Assembly (NCBI GenBank): GCA_025765615.1
Contig: JAIVFJ010000005.1
Location: 434,001 to 498,000, forward strand
DNA length: 64,000 nt
Direction of reading: 5' to 3'
DNA from: Zopfochytrium polystomum
Lineage: Eukaryota; Chytridiomycota; Chytridiomycetes; Chytridiales; Chytridiaceae
The position numbers were made by a program, and so were the translations under genes. Positions 1-10,582 of the stretch are shown one piece after another. The notes beneath the pieces were generated by a model. It saw nothing but the letters and a program-made list of their open reading frames with translations. It was not told the DNA's origin and did no database searches. Each line of letters starts with the position of its first letter. Positions within the stretch are counted from its first letter, which is position 1.

Positions 1-2700
1 AACTTCCTTCTCTGACAACTGATCCTCTTTCTTTTTGTTTCCCATTTCTTTTCATTTTTTCATTTTTCAATTTTTTTCGACATGTGCTTTTGTCTTTGTT
101 GGGGCCCTTGTCACTTGTCTTTAATGGTACCAGTTAGCAGGAGCTTTTTACCAAAAACAAGATAGAAGAAATGAATAGAGCTCCTCCTGCTCCTAGAGAG
201 AGAGAACAGTGATGATGGAAAAGGGAGAGGAGTGAGAGGATTGAGAGAGGAGAGAGGAGTGAGTGGGCAGAGAGGGAAGAGAGAGTAAATGGAGAGATTG
301 GCTTGTTTTGCACTGGATTCTGTCACAGCAGCAAGGAGGGGGTTGGATTCCTTGGTTGATCTCTGGGAGGGGTTGTCGCTTTTATACCATCAGAAAACAG
401 AGGGAGCAGTGGGCTGCACAGAGCTGGCCACAGAAATGAGATAAAACAGGCTGAGCACCAACCCCCAGCCTGGGCGAAGTACCCATTCAGAGCTGAGTAC
501 CACCCAGGGCTGGGCATCACCCAGGGCTACAAGCCAGGGCTGTAAAGTACCACCTTGGTCTGAGTACACACTGGCTGAGTGCCAGTTTGGGCTGAGTACT
601 TTTGTCCGGTCTGAGTACCACCAAGAACCAATTTACTGCTTGTTTGAGAAACAGTTGCTTGTAAATTGGTTTGGTTGTTTCCAAATCGGGATGCTTGTTT
701 GGGAAACAAGCCGCTTTTTGTCCTTGTTTTTAGAAATTCAATGATTGGTGCAATCTCTGTTGAGCTCAGTTTCTATCTCACTTTTGAAATGCCGTGATTG
801 GTGCAATCCCTGATTCCAAAATGCCTGTTGCATTTATGAGATCTCCTCTTCATCTTCAGGGGCTCATCTATAGTCTAGTGGCAAAACGGGATAAGGTGAG
901 GTCCTGGGCTAATAAGCCCTCAGCCTGATGGAATCACTAGTGGATGGCAAGTCTACACAGTGAGAGCCGCTAAGCGGGATTTCATGCTGAGGGCATGAGA
1001 CAGCTGCTAAAGTTAGCAATAGGGGATAGAAACCTTGCCCCCAGCTTGGCATACACACACTGGCCTGGGGGAATCATACCTCTACTAGCTTGGTCCGGTA
1101 GCACTGGCCTAAGAGGACTCCATCCCCAGCTTGGTCTGGTAGCACTGGCCTGGGGAGAAACACCAAAGAGGAAAGAAAAGGATTGGTTGTTACCTAAGTA
1201 GGATTTATTGAGAGAGAGTAGATATATATAGAACAAAGGAGGGGAGAGAGGGAGTATTTATAGGAAAGGGGAAGAGAGAAAGAAGAAAAGGAAGAAAAGG
1301 GAGAAAAGAGAAAATGAAAGAAGGAACAATTTGGAAGGATGAATCACTCTTCCAGCCACACCTCCCCCCCCACCCACCCAGTGTCTCCCCTGCCTCCAAA
1401 TTTGGGGTGAACATATTTGAGGCTTTGAGGCCACATCAGTGCAGGGACAGTGGATTGAAAGGTGGGAAAATGAGAGAAAAAGGAAAATGAGTAAAAATAA
1501 GAATGAATAGGATGAATAAGGGGTGTGCCCCTTGTGCTTAGGCCAATTCAGCACAGGAACACAGGATGCTCTTTTATAGTGATAAACACTAGAGCCCGTG
1601 AGGGATGTGATGAATGGTAATAAAAAAGGGGGGCCAATATAATGACATAGTCACAACTGGGGAAGAGCTTTTAGGGAGACCCCAGCTAAGACCATGATCA
1701 GTGAGATTAGGAATCTCACACATTGCTCAGATTGCACAGCACAGCAGGGAAGCTGGAATTCCAATCAGAGAGTGGAATTCCGAAGGAGAGAGCGGAATTC
1801 TGGAGCATGGGGCAGTGTTACACTGTTTCTGCATGCTTGCCGTGCTGTGTTACATGTGCAGTGTGCAGTTTGCAAATTGTGTGCATGTTCTTATTGCATT
1901 GTTTTCACTCAACCAAAGCCTGTTGGGAACGGGAACGGCCAACTCTTTTCTTTATACTGGAAACCCTAATCCTGAGAACGCACTAACTTCACCCTCCAAA
2001 AAACCTGTTTGACAAAACAACTATGATAAGCAACACATCAAGCTGGCCAATCAAGCGACAATCACCCAGCTACTACTACACCAGAAATCACCACACCAAC
2101 TGTTACTATCCTGGTTATCTGCCTCTTCATATCAATTGAACAACAAACAGGAGAGGTCCCCAAAAACCAACTAGCACCATCAACTAATAATCAATCTGCT
2201 AAGTGTTTTGCTCTTCTCTTTTGATATGCATCAAAGTAACTGCCTCTATCCTCTCAGCATACAGCCATGCAGTCTCCTGTCAGTCCTGTAACTCATTTCT
2301 AAATGCTTTGATTCTGCAATATTCCTCTGCACATTCTTTCAGGATCCATCATTCCATGAACATCAACACAGGCATTTCAATTTTTGGAGACCTGCACCAC
2401 TAACAACTGCCCCTGTGCCCTTTTAATAATACTTACTCATTTTCAACAGGGCACAACAAATTAGGAATTAATGATATGGTGCTTTGCTTGCCTATCAACC
2501 CATGTCAGCAGTTCAATCTGGAGTTCCTGATGCAATTATCATCGACATGACCACCTTTTGAGATCAGAGTGTTTCAACCATTCTGCAACTCTATCAAACA
2601 CATAAGTGATTGGGATGACCAATAGTTATGCAAGTGCCAACTCTCACAACATGGCAACCTTGTGCAATTTCCTCTTGACCTTGGGCTCTGTTACATCAGG
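1..2700. other. Repeat-rich stretch without a recognisable gene
   Basis: No open frame here resembles a known protein. The DNA is biased to GA/CT runs (about 180-320 and 1210-1310). It also carries short degenerate repeats: copies of a 'ggctgagtacc'-like unit between 480 and 620, a 'ggtctggtagcactggcct'-like unit twice between 1090 and 1155, and three 'ggaattc' units between 1755 and 1800. This looks like decayed mobile or satellite DNA. A possible tRNA-like A box lies near 870-885 (see findings). The element family was not identified. Confidence 0.4.
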
Positions 2701-2731
2701 CTAAGCCTCTCATTATCTTTGCTCACATAAC

Positions 2732-3170
2732 CTGCCCTCGTTCGGCCTCAACTTCAACGCCTCGGAGGCCTCCGTCCTCGCCTCTGCTCCGGCCACCCAA
2801 GGTCTTGCTGGACGTTTCCGATGCTCCCTGGCTCAAGTCCCTTGGTCCTTTGGCCAAGGTGGAGATCATTGGTGTCTGTGGCCAGATTGGCGTTGGCCCG
2901 ACCAGCGGAAGCTCTGGGCCACCATCGCTGGGCCTCCATCGCTCTTCCGGATTGCGTCAAGTCTGAAGGTGCCTGACGGTGTCACCACCTTCGACGTTAC
3001 CAACCAGGCCTTCAACCCCACCAACGCTGCCGGCGCCGCTGCCCTCTTCAAGGCCCTCACCCTCCGATCTGGCACCATCCTCGTCGGTCTCTCCGGCTAT
3101 GCCGACACCAAGATCCAAATCGACGCGCTCCTCGACGCCAAAATTTGCGCCCCTTCGATCATGGGGATCT
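2732..3170 (+). pseudogene. Coding-like segment, probably a frameshifted gene remnant
   Basis: The segment has strong C/G preference at third codon positions, like a real gene of this genome and unlike the DNA to its left. The best-looking reading switches frame: about 2741-2810 in one frame, 2810-2890 in a second, then from about 2969 back in the first (TTFDVTNQAFNP followed by GTILVGLSGYADTK). No single ATG-started frame covers it and no canonical introns join the pieces. I do not recognise the family. It ends about 190 bp before EMP24. A decayed secreted or enzyme gene is possible, but the product is unknown. Confidence 0.3.
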
Positions 3171-3355
3171 CCCACCAGCGTTTGCTGGTGCAGGATCCCA
3201 GACTCTCAGGTTCACAGCGAGGGGAGAGGCGGGGCGGGGACATCATCTGCGTGCGTGTGCATGCTTCTCTCGCCTCATTAATGGGGCAACAGTTTTTCTT
3301 TGCCGGAAGAAGGAAATGGTCGCTCTACTCAATTTTTCTTCCACTCCCCAAGAAG

Positions 3356-4189
3356 ATGATCCCTTTGGTTTTGATCGTGTTGATAGCACTGTTGGTCACG
3401 AACGAGGCGGAGGCTTTCAATTCATTCCAGCTGGTCCTTGTTCCGCACTCTCGCGACTGCTTCTACGAAAAGCTTGCCGTTGGAGAGAAGCTGGATCTAT
3501 CATTCGAGGTCTACGATGGCGGTAATCTGGATATCGACTTCTGGGCAAGCCTTGTTCGCCAAATCTTGCTAGTAGTAAGACCACCTTTCACAGGTAACGT
3601 CTCCCGACGATCAGATTCTTCACAGCATTTTCAAGCAGTCGACTGGCACCGTTGAGGTCAAAGCGGAAAAGGAAGGAAGCTACACGTACTGCTTTAGCAA
3701 TCAAATGTCCACTGTCACGCAGAAGGTGCTCACTTTCTCTGTGCACGGACCCGAGGAGCGCGAGCGGTACGACGAAAAGTACAAGGGGCTTTCCGATGGT
3801 GAGCAAAAGACGCACCGTCGGATCTAACTTGCGTGCAATACTTCAGAGGATTTCCACTCTCCTCTAAACGAAGAAATTGCGAGGCTCGCAGACGCCATCA
3901 ACTCAGTAATGGATGAGCAATTTTATATGAGAGATCGCCTTGAACGGCATCATAAGAGTAAGAAATCGGCGACTTACATTTTCTCCATGTGGCGCCTAAT
4001 TTGGTGCGCAGCGGCCAAGAGTACAAACCAACGCGTAGCATGGTGGTCGATTTTTCAAGGCCTTGTTCTTGTTGGCGTTTGTGGATTTCAGGTTTTTTAC
4101 ATTTCGAGGTAAAAGCGGATGTTCGTTATTGGTGGTGTCACTCAACCTCCTCTCTCCACAGATTTTTCGAGTCCAAGAGATTGGTTTGA
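3356..4189 (+). CDS. EMP24: p24 family cargo receptor, Emp24/TMED2 type
   Basis: Type I membrane protein of COPII/COPI vesicles that sorts cargo, such as GPI-anchored proteins, between ER and Golgi. The hand-spliced model is 3356-3544, 3594-3798, 3847-3957, 4012-4108 and 4162-4189, giving 209 residues, the usual p24 length. It shows an N-terminal signal peptide (MIPLVLIVLIALLV), then a GOLD domain with CFYEKL, GGNLDIDFW and a YTYCFSNQMSTVT strand. A coiled-coil stalk follows (about 120-160), then one membrane segment (WWSIFQGLVLVGVCGFQVFY) and the short tail RFFESKRLV with the diphenylalanine/basic sorting signal. Intron 1 (3545-3593) begins with GC instead of GT. The p24-beta assignment rests on the GNLDID and tail motifs. 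Confidence 0.9.
3545..3593 (+). other. GC-AG intron in EMP24
   Basis: The exon ends at the Trp codon of NLDIDFW and the next exon resumes with VTSPDDQIL, as the GOLD domain requires. The 49-nt gap starts with gcaagc and ends with cacag. The donor is therefore GC with an otherwise good consensus (tgg|gcaagc). No GT in the vicinity restores the frame. Confidence 0.75.
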
Positions 4190-4570
4190 CAGGTGTCGAG
4201 GACGACACAACGCATGAGACAGACACGTTTCCAAAAAAAAAATAAAGTGCGGGACAGCACAATACTCCCGCTTTTCTAATGGTGATTGCACCATCGGGGC
4301 GGTTTGTGCATGATTCCGTCAAGAAAAAAAAAAACGCCTTAATCTCGACCTTTCGAACTACGTCCTGGACTAACGCTGGCGAGGAACTTGGCATGGCTGG
4401 AGGAGACATTCCAGGTCAGAGGCGCTCTCAGTCGGCGGTGACCCCTGCATGGGAGCTTGGCCGAAGTTTTGTGGTTTTCGCTTTTTTTTTTTTTTTGACA
4501 CAAACAAGTTCTAGATCGTTTTGCTTTCGCTTTTAACCCTTGTAGTACTGTGGTCCCAAATGTTTGTTTT
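4190..4570. other. Intergenic, nothing recognised
   Basis: This is the 3' flank of EMP24. It contains homopolymer runs of A and T (4228, 4322, 4485) and no recognisable frame. It ends at the Copia remnant. Confidence 0.5.
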
Positions 4571-5300
4571 TTAGGAGAGTTTTCTGTTATCCATCCCGAG
4601 AACGTTTGCTTGAAGGGATAAAGTCCCATACAGTAATATTTTTGGTTGAAACCAGTGATCTGAGACACTGCGCGACACAAAGTCATACACTGTCAAAAGG
4701 GTGTTCCCATTAAAACCAAGAAATAGACCCATTGATCCCTTTGGAGAAGTGGTGGATATTCTTTTGGCTTTTGGAACTAGGGTAACAGCTAGAAACCCAA
4801 ATATTTTTAGGTGGTTGATTTTTGAGGTGACACCCCACACAGAAACATAGTCCTTCCTGTTGCAAATCCTTGCTTAAAGTAACATGCAGGCAGCCATCTG
4901 TTTAAGTATGCTGTTGGTGTGTTCAGCAAATCCATCAAATTCTTTCATGTGAGCTGGGCTTGGCTCAGTTTCAGGATACAAAAAAAACAGGGAGGCGTGG
5001 AATGAAAATGCATTCAGAACTGATATGATGGAGCATGGATGTTGTTATTGTCTCTGTCTTGAGAAGAAGCAAACAAGGTCAGGCTTTTGCACAAAGCTGT
5101 CAATGGTGTCAAGCAAGTGGGACATTGTTGTTATCAGGAACTCATTGGAACGGGAGACAAGAAAAAAAGGTGGTGGGAGCTCCCATTTTCCAAGAATGGG
5201 AGCTGGCACACCCACTTCATCATCAGAGGGTGGGTATTGAAGAAGGAGATAATTACATTTATTCTTTGCTCGGATGGAAAGATGCTTCATTCACAATGAA
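4571..5300 (-). pseudogene. Decayed Copia-type integrase/pol fragment
   Basis: Read on the minus strand, 4571-4840 gives HLKIFGFLAVTLVPKAKR followed by SPKGSMGLFLGF and VYDF. This is the conserved stretch after the Copia integrase core (HLRVFG, VPK..R, P.S..GIFVGY). Upstream, 4880-4960 reads EFDGFAEHTNSILKQM, a degraded version of the NGVAERKNRT motif near the end of the integrase catalytic domain. Stops and frame changes separate the pieces, so this is dead. It belongs to the LTR family seen at 5403-6104 and 24528-31640. Confidence 0.65.
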
Positions 5301-5402
5301 CAATTATGTTTCTTGGCTTTTCCACCACCCAAGACCTGCAACCACCAGATTTCACTTATCCCTTCACAAGCCTCTTGTGGATACAACCTTTTCTCCACCT
5401 TT

Positions 5403-5690
5403 TGTTAGGCGGAACTGACTGGTTAGCAGCAAGAGGCACAAGATGGACCGGAACCTATTGTGACTGTCAGTTATTGTTGTAAACAGTCTACTCTGAGTGA
5501 GTGAGTGGAAGGAGTGAATGAAGTGGAGATTGTGTTTGTGGGTGGTCCTTCTCCCCAACTTGGAGAGAAAGGAGAAAAAACTCTGTTATGAATTATTAAT
5601 ACATAATGATGATATGCATGCTGTAATAGTTGCTAGGCAAGTGTGACCAGCACAGGGTAAAACCTCTCCTATATTATCTCAGGTGCCTCA
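5403..5690. repeat. Scrambled Copia LTR fragments in opposite orientations
   Basis: Positions 5403-5475 match the start of the LTR at 5691 (tgttaggcggaactgact). At 5478 the sequence jumps to the end of the same LTR read backwards (tgtaaacagtctactctgag) and runs in that orientation to about 5686. The next LTR begins at 5691. Two partial LTRs therefore meet head to tail and inverted, which points to nested insertion or aberrant template switching. Confidence 0.7.
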
Positions 5691-6104
5691 TGTTAGGTGG
5701 AACTGACTAGTTAGCAGCAAGAGGCACAAGACGGACCTGAACCTATTGTGACTGTCAGTTTTTGTTCTCACAATACCCATGGGAGAGCAAGCCACCGCCA
5801 ATGCAGACCTGGGTGCTGGCTTGTGCTGATGACAAAACTCTGAGTATTAAGTGGAACGGAGAACCAGTGTCAACAGTTTTCCTCCTCCTCTGCTCAAGCA
5901 GATAATATTGGAGAGGTTTTTACCCTATGCTGGTCACGCTTGCCTAGCAACTATTACAGCATGCATATCATCATTATGTATCAATTATTCATAACAGAGT
6001 TCTTTCTCTTTCTCTCCAAGTTGGGGAGAAGGTCCACCCACAAACACACATCTCCACTTCATTCACTCCTTCCACTCACTCACTCAGAGCAGACTGTTTA
6101 CACA
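5691..6104 (+). repeat. Copia-family LTR, full length (about 414 bp)
   Basis: It begins TGTTAGGTGGAACTGAC and ends CTGTTTACACA, with the TG...CA ends of an LTR. It is near-identical to the LTR at 25237-25631 and to reverse copies at 24528-24884 and 31477-31640. The sequence to about 6320 resembles the leader of the Copia copy at 25632 onward (cctccaacaaacagaatc, then tttcgtttggg) and then stops. This is an LTR plus a truncated leader, with no coding region attached on this side. Confidence 0.8.
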
Positions 6105-6145
6105 ACAGCGTGCCAGCTATCTGGCACGCTGTTGTGTAAACAGTC
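6092..6145. repeat. Perfect 25-bp palindrome with 4-nt loop at the LTR/leader junction
   Basis: The left arm 6092-6116 and right arm 6121-6145 are exact reverse complements, separated by CTAT. The left arm consists of the last bases of the LTR plus the first leader bases (gtgccag). In the Copia copy at 25618-25660 the same place reads acgtgccagctatctggctgcatc, with no long palindrome. The right arm here is therefore a newly copied inverted duplicate of the LTR end. Confidence 0.85.
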
Positions 6146-6471
6146 AACACTCACTACCACCTCCAACAAACAGAATCAGCGAAGCTCAACTTTAGAAACC
6201 ATTTCGTTTGGGAGGCCCAAAATGTTCAACGCCCTTTCCCAGCCTACTCCGTCATTCAATCCAGGCGTGCTCTAGTGCATTCGAAAGCTCGAGTAGACTG
6301 TTTACAAACAGAAATGGCCTTTCGATTCTTAATGTGGTTTTCTCATTTCATCCGGGAAATGGCAGTTTAGATGTCACAGCTGAATGCGGCAGGGTGACCT
6401 TTTGGCATGCATTTGGAAAGGTTGGCATCAGCCAAACGGGAACCAATACAGTTCCATCCATGTTCAGAATA

Positions 6472-7323
6472 TCATTGTACATCGGTGTTTTGGTTCCGCA
6501 CGAACTCCTTGTCCTCTCTCTCAGTTGACGCGAAACCACCTGGCAACCGAATCACCGCCTCGCAACGTAATGCACCGTCCACACGCCGCACAATGTACTG
6601 GTCAGTTTCAGCCATACTTCCAGTTGCCCCCGGTTGAACCACGTTCACGCCTGTGGTGAATGTTTCATTGCCTGATTTTGTGAGCGAAGGAGAGTGGGGT
6701 GGGGTGGGTTTGAGGGTGAGAAGAATGGAACAGATTGCGAAGTGTGGCCAGAGTCACAGACCTTCCACAAAATGAATCGAGACTTCACTTGTCTCGGTCC
6801 ACACTAGGGAACCAAACTGCGAGGCATTAGCCATATGCACTTCAACTCCCTGGCAAATATCGAGTTGTAAAGTGTATATTGGAGTTGTGACCTTTGCAAG
6901 ATGTTGGACCTCAGGAATGAGCACTGGCTAGAAATTGATGCTCACATGAAGGGCAATGCGGTCACTTCTCCACGCCTCCAAAGTTGACGTAATGATTCCC
7001 CGCGAGAAGAAGAATTTGCAGTCTGTGCAGCCCTCTATATATACTTTTGTGCAAGTTACGGCGACGGTAACTTCGGACTTGTTTAAGTTTTTGAAATAGA
7101 TCGAAGCCATCGCGGGGATGTCATCAGCTGTGATGGTTCGGGCAACCCCACTCCAATCCGAGAAGTACGAGTGCTTAGGACGAGCGATCTTGAATCCCCC
7201 GAGTGTGCCCGTTGCGACTGCTTGGGCTGCACGCTGGCTGGCCGAACGGCCGCCAAGGCCACCAGCGGCAGGAGGAGGAAGGCGAGGAGGAGACTGTGAG
7301 TCGTTGTTGTTTGTCTTCATCAT
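6472..7323 (-). CDS. C-CAP domain protein (cyclase-associated protein C-terminal type)
   Basis: Model 7323-6946, 6891-6762 and 6650-6472 gives 228 residues. After a proline/glycine-rich N-terminus (about 1-45), the rest reads as a right-handed beta-helix of the C-CAP/cofactor-C type: KNLNKSEVTV, KVYIEGCTDCKFFFS, LEAWRSDRIAL, PIYTLQLDICQGVEVHM, GSLVWTETSEVSIHF. In CAP proteins this domain binds G-actin and recharges it with ATP. Here the N-terminal adenylyl-cyclase-binding and helical-folded domains are absent, so it is a stand-alone C-CAP protein. Its start codon lies 11 bp from the divergent DUS4 start. Introns are 54 and 111 nt. An ATG pair occurs at the start; the upstream one was used. 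Other C-CAP proteins (TBCC, RP2) are less likely because of the CAP-like C-terminal stretch. Confidence 0.65.
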
Positions 7324-7334
7324 GCAAAATTGAA

Positions 7335-8535
7335 ATGGGGGGAGAGAGGGAGGACCGAACAAGATTCCGATCGATCCTGGAGTGCCTGGCAGATCGGAAG
7401 GCTGATGGAGGCTACCTACGTATCTGTGCCCCAATGGTGCGGTACTCAAAGATAGCGTTCCGTGACCTGGTTAGGAGGTATGCTTCGTCCTCGTTTCTCT
7501 CTCTCTTCGCTGCTTTTGATTTGATCATCCACAGGTATGACTGCGATATCGCCTACACTCCCATGATCCTGTCGGACGTTTTCAAACACTCGTCCATCGC
7601 TCGCGACGCCGAATTTCGAACCTCGGCCACAGATAATCCTGTCATCGTACAATTCGCCGCTGCAAAGTCTGAAGACCTAGCCGATGCCTCTGAACTTGTC
7701 GCCCGGTACGTCCCAATTCCCGTGAAATCTCAGACTCAGTTCATTTTAGGCACTGCTCAGGGGTGGATTTGAACTGCGGCTGCCCCCAAAAGTGGGCAAT
7801 AAGTGAAGGAATCGGCTGCGCGTTAATGGAGAAGCCGGACATTATCAAAGATATGGTTCAAGCTGTCCAGTCGCGGCTTCAGTCATCCCAGATCAAACTA
7901 TCCGATGGTTCCAAGCCCACCTGCTCCATCAAAATACGAATTCATGATGACATCAAAAAGACTATGGAACTCGTGAAACGGGCAGAAATGGTTGGTGTGG
8001 ACTACATAACTGTGCATGGTCGAACTCGGAGGATGCGTCCAACTGAACCAGTGCACCTAGACTCCATCAAAACGGTATTCACAGTCCGCTGAGAGATTGA
8101 CCGCTAATTTTTTGCGTCCATGAAGATAAAGGAACATGCCCACGTCCCTATCTTCGCTAATGGCGATGTTTTCTCATTGGAAGATGCAAATTCAACCGCT
8201 GCCTACACAGGGGCGGACGGTGTGATGGCTGCAAGAGGCTTGATGCGGAATCCTGCTCTTTTTGCTGGATTTGAACGAACACCATTAGAGGCTGTGGAGG
8301 AGTATTTAAGTTTGGGAATTAGCTATCGGACTACTTTCTTCATCTTTCACGGGCACATCAAGTATATGCTGGAAGATTCGATGTCGCGGGCAGGTATGAT
8401 GTTATTGTGGATAGAAAAATTTAATAATGCCTTCAAGAAAAACGGCGGTTTAATATTCTATCTTCAACGTCCTCTGTCGTTGACTATCTGGAACAACACT
8501 ACGGAATTCAATACAATCCGCGCATGGTGCAATAA
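7335..8535 (+). CDS. DUS4: tRNA-dihydrouridine(20a/20b) synthase, Dus4 type
   Basis: FMN enzyme that reduces uridines 20a/20b in the D-loop of tRNAs with NAD(P)H. Exons 7335-7477, 7535-7705, 7750-8074, 8126-8393 and 8438-8535 give 334 residues. Visible motifs are CAPMVRYSKIAFR (FMN-binding N-terminus), YTPMILSDVF, PVIVQFAA, LNCGCPQKWAISEG with the catalytic Cys, SIKIRIHDD, ITVHGRT, PIFANGD, DGVMAARGLMRNPALF and a C-terminal SSTSSVVDYLEQHYGIQY. The last exon only reads correctly after removing a 44-nt intron (8394-8437); the unspliced frame gives nonsense. The RYSKIAFR and WAISEG variants favour Dus4 over Dus1-3. The start at 7335 is the only in-frame ATG before the FMN motif. Confidence 0.92.
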
Positions 8536-8736
8536 GAGACTTCCTCGCTACAGATAGCAATGTCCTGGCAGCTCCTTGAAATGCCCAGGTTACTCGAAGT
8601 GTTATGAATGCCAGCAGTGCCTTTTCAGGCAAACTCTGTTATCTGTGCAACACTTGCTTCCTACCGTGGATCAGAAAAGGTGATTAAAGAAGCTTGGCAT
8701 ACAGGGAATGACGGTGAAAATGCCACCGCCAGTGGT

Positions 8737-10501
8737 TCATTGTCGCCATTTTGCGGATGATAAAGTCACATGACCATCGCGAAACAGCCTGACCTCATCA
8801 CCGTTCCACTGACTTTCTGTTGCTTTGATGGAAGGCCTCGTTGGTGGCGTAGAATGTAAAGCAGAAAATTGGCCTCCGTTGGTAGGGTAGGCAACGTTGG
8901 GAACTGTTGATTTTGGATAGTTTTTTAATACGCGAGCGCCATAGCTTGCACTGTGGCGCCTTGGGACTCCATCCCTTGCTTGAAAGCCGCCGAAAACTCC
9001 TGCAACAGCGCTGAAACTACGATTTTGACCTTTTGAAAGAGGATTCTGGCCCTCAGCAGGCAAATCCGACTTCGAACTTTGCCGTTCGCGCCAACTTTCG
9101 CACCAGAGAACCCCGAGCCCATCACCGTATTTCGGCAGGCTACGGGCTTTAGGCTCCGAACTAAGCACAGATCTTTTACTTCTTGCAGCGCTCGAGTGAT
9201 TATTGCATGCTACTGTATTGCCAGCTTCGTACAGCTCATAGTTGGAGTCGTCCGAGTCGGCGTTCAAGTCATAATCCGATTCAGTTTCCTCCTCGAAGAT
9301 TTCGGAAAGCCCTTCCTCCTTTTTTTCTTTCAGAAGCGGAATAGGCTCACTGTCTTGAGCGGTGGGGGATGGCCCTCGTTCATGCCGCCCCTCTTCTTCG
9401 TCTTGGAACGCCCTCGGCAACCCACTGTTTGGACGAACGCCAGCTTCTTCTTGCTCCCGTAGCATTTCAATGCTGTATTGGAATAGAAGGGCGACTCCAC
9501 CGACAATCACAAGGAAGCCCATCACCAAAGTCATAGCCGAAACGACCGAGTCCACTGGAAAGCCCCGGAAGAGCACAGCTGAGCTAAGGAGTGTGCTCGT
9601 TGTGAAAAACACGTAGTAAACCGGTGTAACGATAGCAGTCGAGAATTGGTTGAGGGCTTTGTTTAAAAAATGAATTTGCGTGCACACGGTAAAAGCAATG
9701 AATGCCATTAGGGGATAGATTGGCCATTGGAGAAACTGATTGTTATCTCCCCAATGCGATCCGCTGTAGACGACGGCCGCTCCAAAACCTAGCAAATCGA
9801 TTAATCTGCTTGCAGGATCGAATGTTCAATCATTCGAACCTTGGATGCTAAGGACTAAAAATGACCCAACAATACTGCAAATGCTAATATAGACTATCGG
9901 GTGACGATCACCGTGTCGCGGTGCAACAGAATGTATGAGATAGAGCGTTACGAAGAGCATTACGAAGCAGTAGGCAAGGAATCCTGGAGCAACAACGTAT
10001 GCGAAAAACTCTGGAATAGTTGCCGTCGAATTTGAGGTCGGGGAATGCAAGACGATAATGATAGCGCCCACAAGGCATTGCGCACAGCCGACCTTGGCGG
10101 GAAAGCTTAGAACTTCTTTGAGGAAGATGGAAGAAAGCACGGCGCTAAGTTTGGCCCCGGGGGCTTTTTAGAATTGGAGTCGTTGACCAAAAGTTACGAA
10201 CACTTTCGTACCTAACGACAACACTCAGAGCACCAAGAGGCGTAACAAGAACAGCTGGAACGAACGCGTACGCTCCAAAATTGGCTCCTTCTCCCAACCC
10301 CATTAAAATCAATCCAGACCACCAGAGGGGGTTCTTCAGGTAATTGGAGCTCTTGCAAGCGACACCGTGCCGTTGTGAAGATTGGATAAGTCCTTTCTTT
10401 TTTAGGATGAAGGAGACGCCGATGAAGAATCCTGAGCAAAGCGCGAGAGCTATTCCGACGGGTTTGTGCCATAACGGCTCGGACGCTGAAGATGAGGACA
10501 T
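8737..10501 (-). CDS. NIPA-type magnesium transporter
   Basis: Multi-pass membrane protein of the NIPA (DMT superfamily) family, whose animal members carry Mg2+ and related divalent cations. Exons 10501-10212, 10144-9840 and 9788-8737 give 548 residues. Eight to nine hydrophobic segments are visible. Family motifs are GIALALCSGFFIGVSFILKK, LMGLGEGANFGAYAFVPAVL, TPLGALSVV, FLKEVLSF, LNKALNQFSTAIVTPVYYV and a MGFLVIVGGVALL final helix. After about residue 310 a hydrophilic, acidic and serine-rich tail of some 240 residues follows, much longer than in animal NIPAs and probably cytosolic. Both introns (67 and 51 nt) fall between helices. It is convergent with DUS4, about 200 bp away. Substrate is inferred from the family only. 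Confidence 0.88.
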
Positions 10502-10582
10502 TCCGTGACAAACTTGAAATTCCGATGAAGTTTTATTTGATCACTTTCTTGCCCCCAAAATGATAATCGAAAGGAAGAAGCT

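Noticed and set aside
4279..4536. Plus-strand frame after EMP24 as a small gene
   Set aside because: It runs through two homopolymers and has no conserved features or consistent codon bias.
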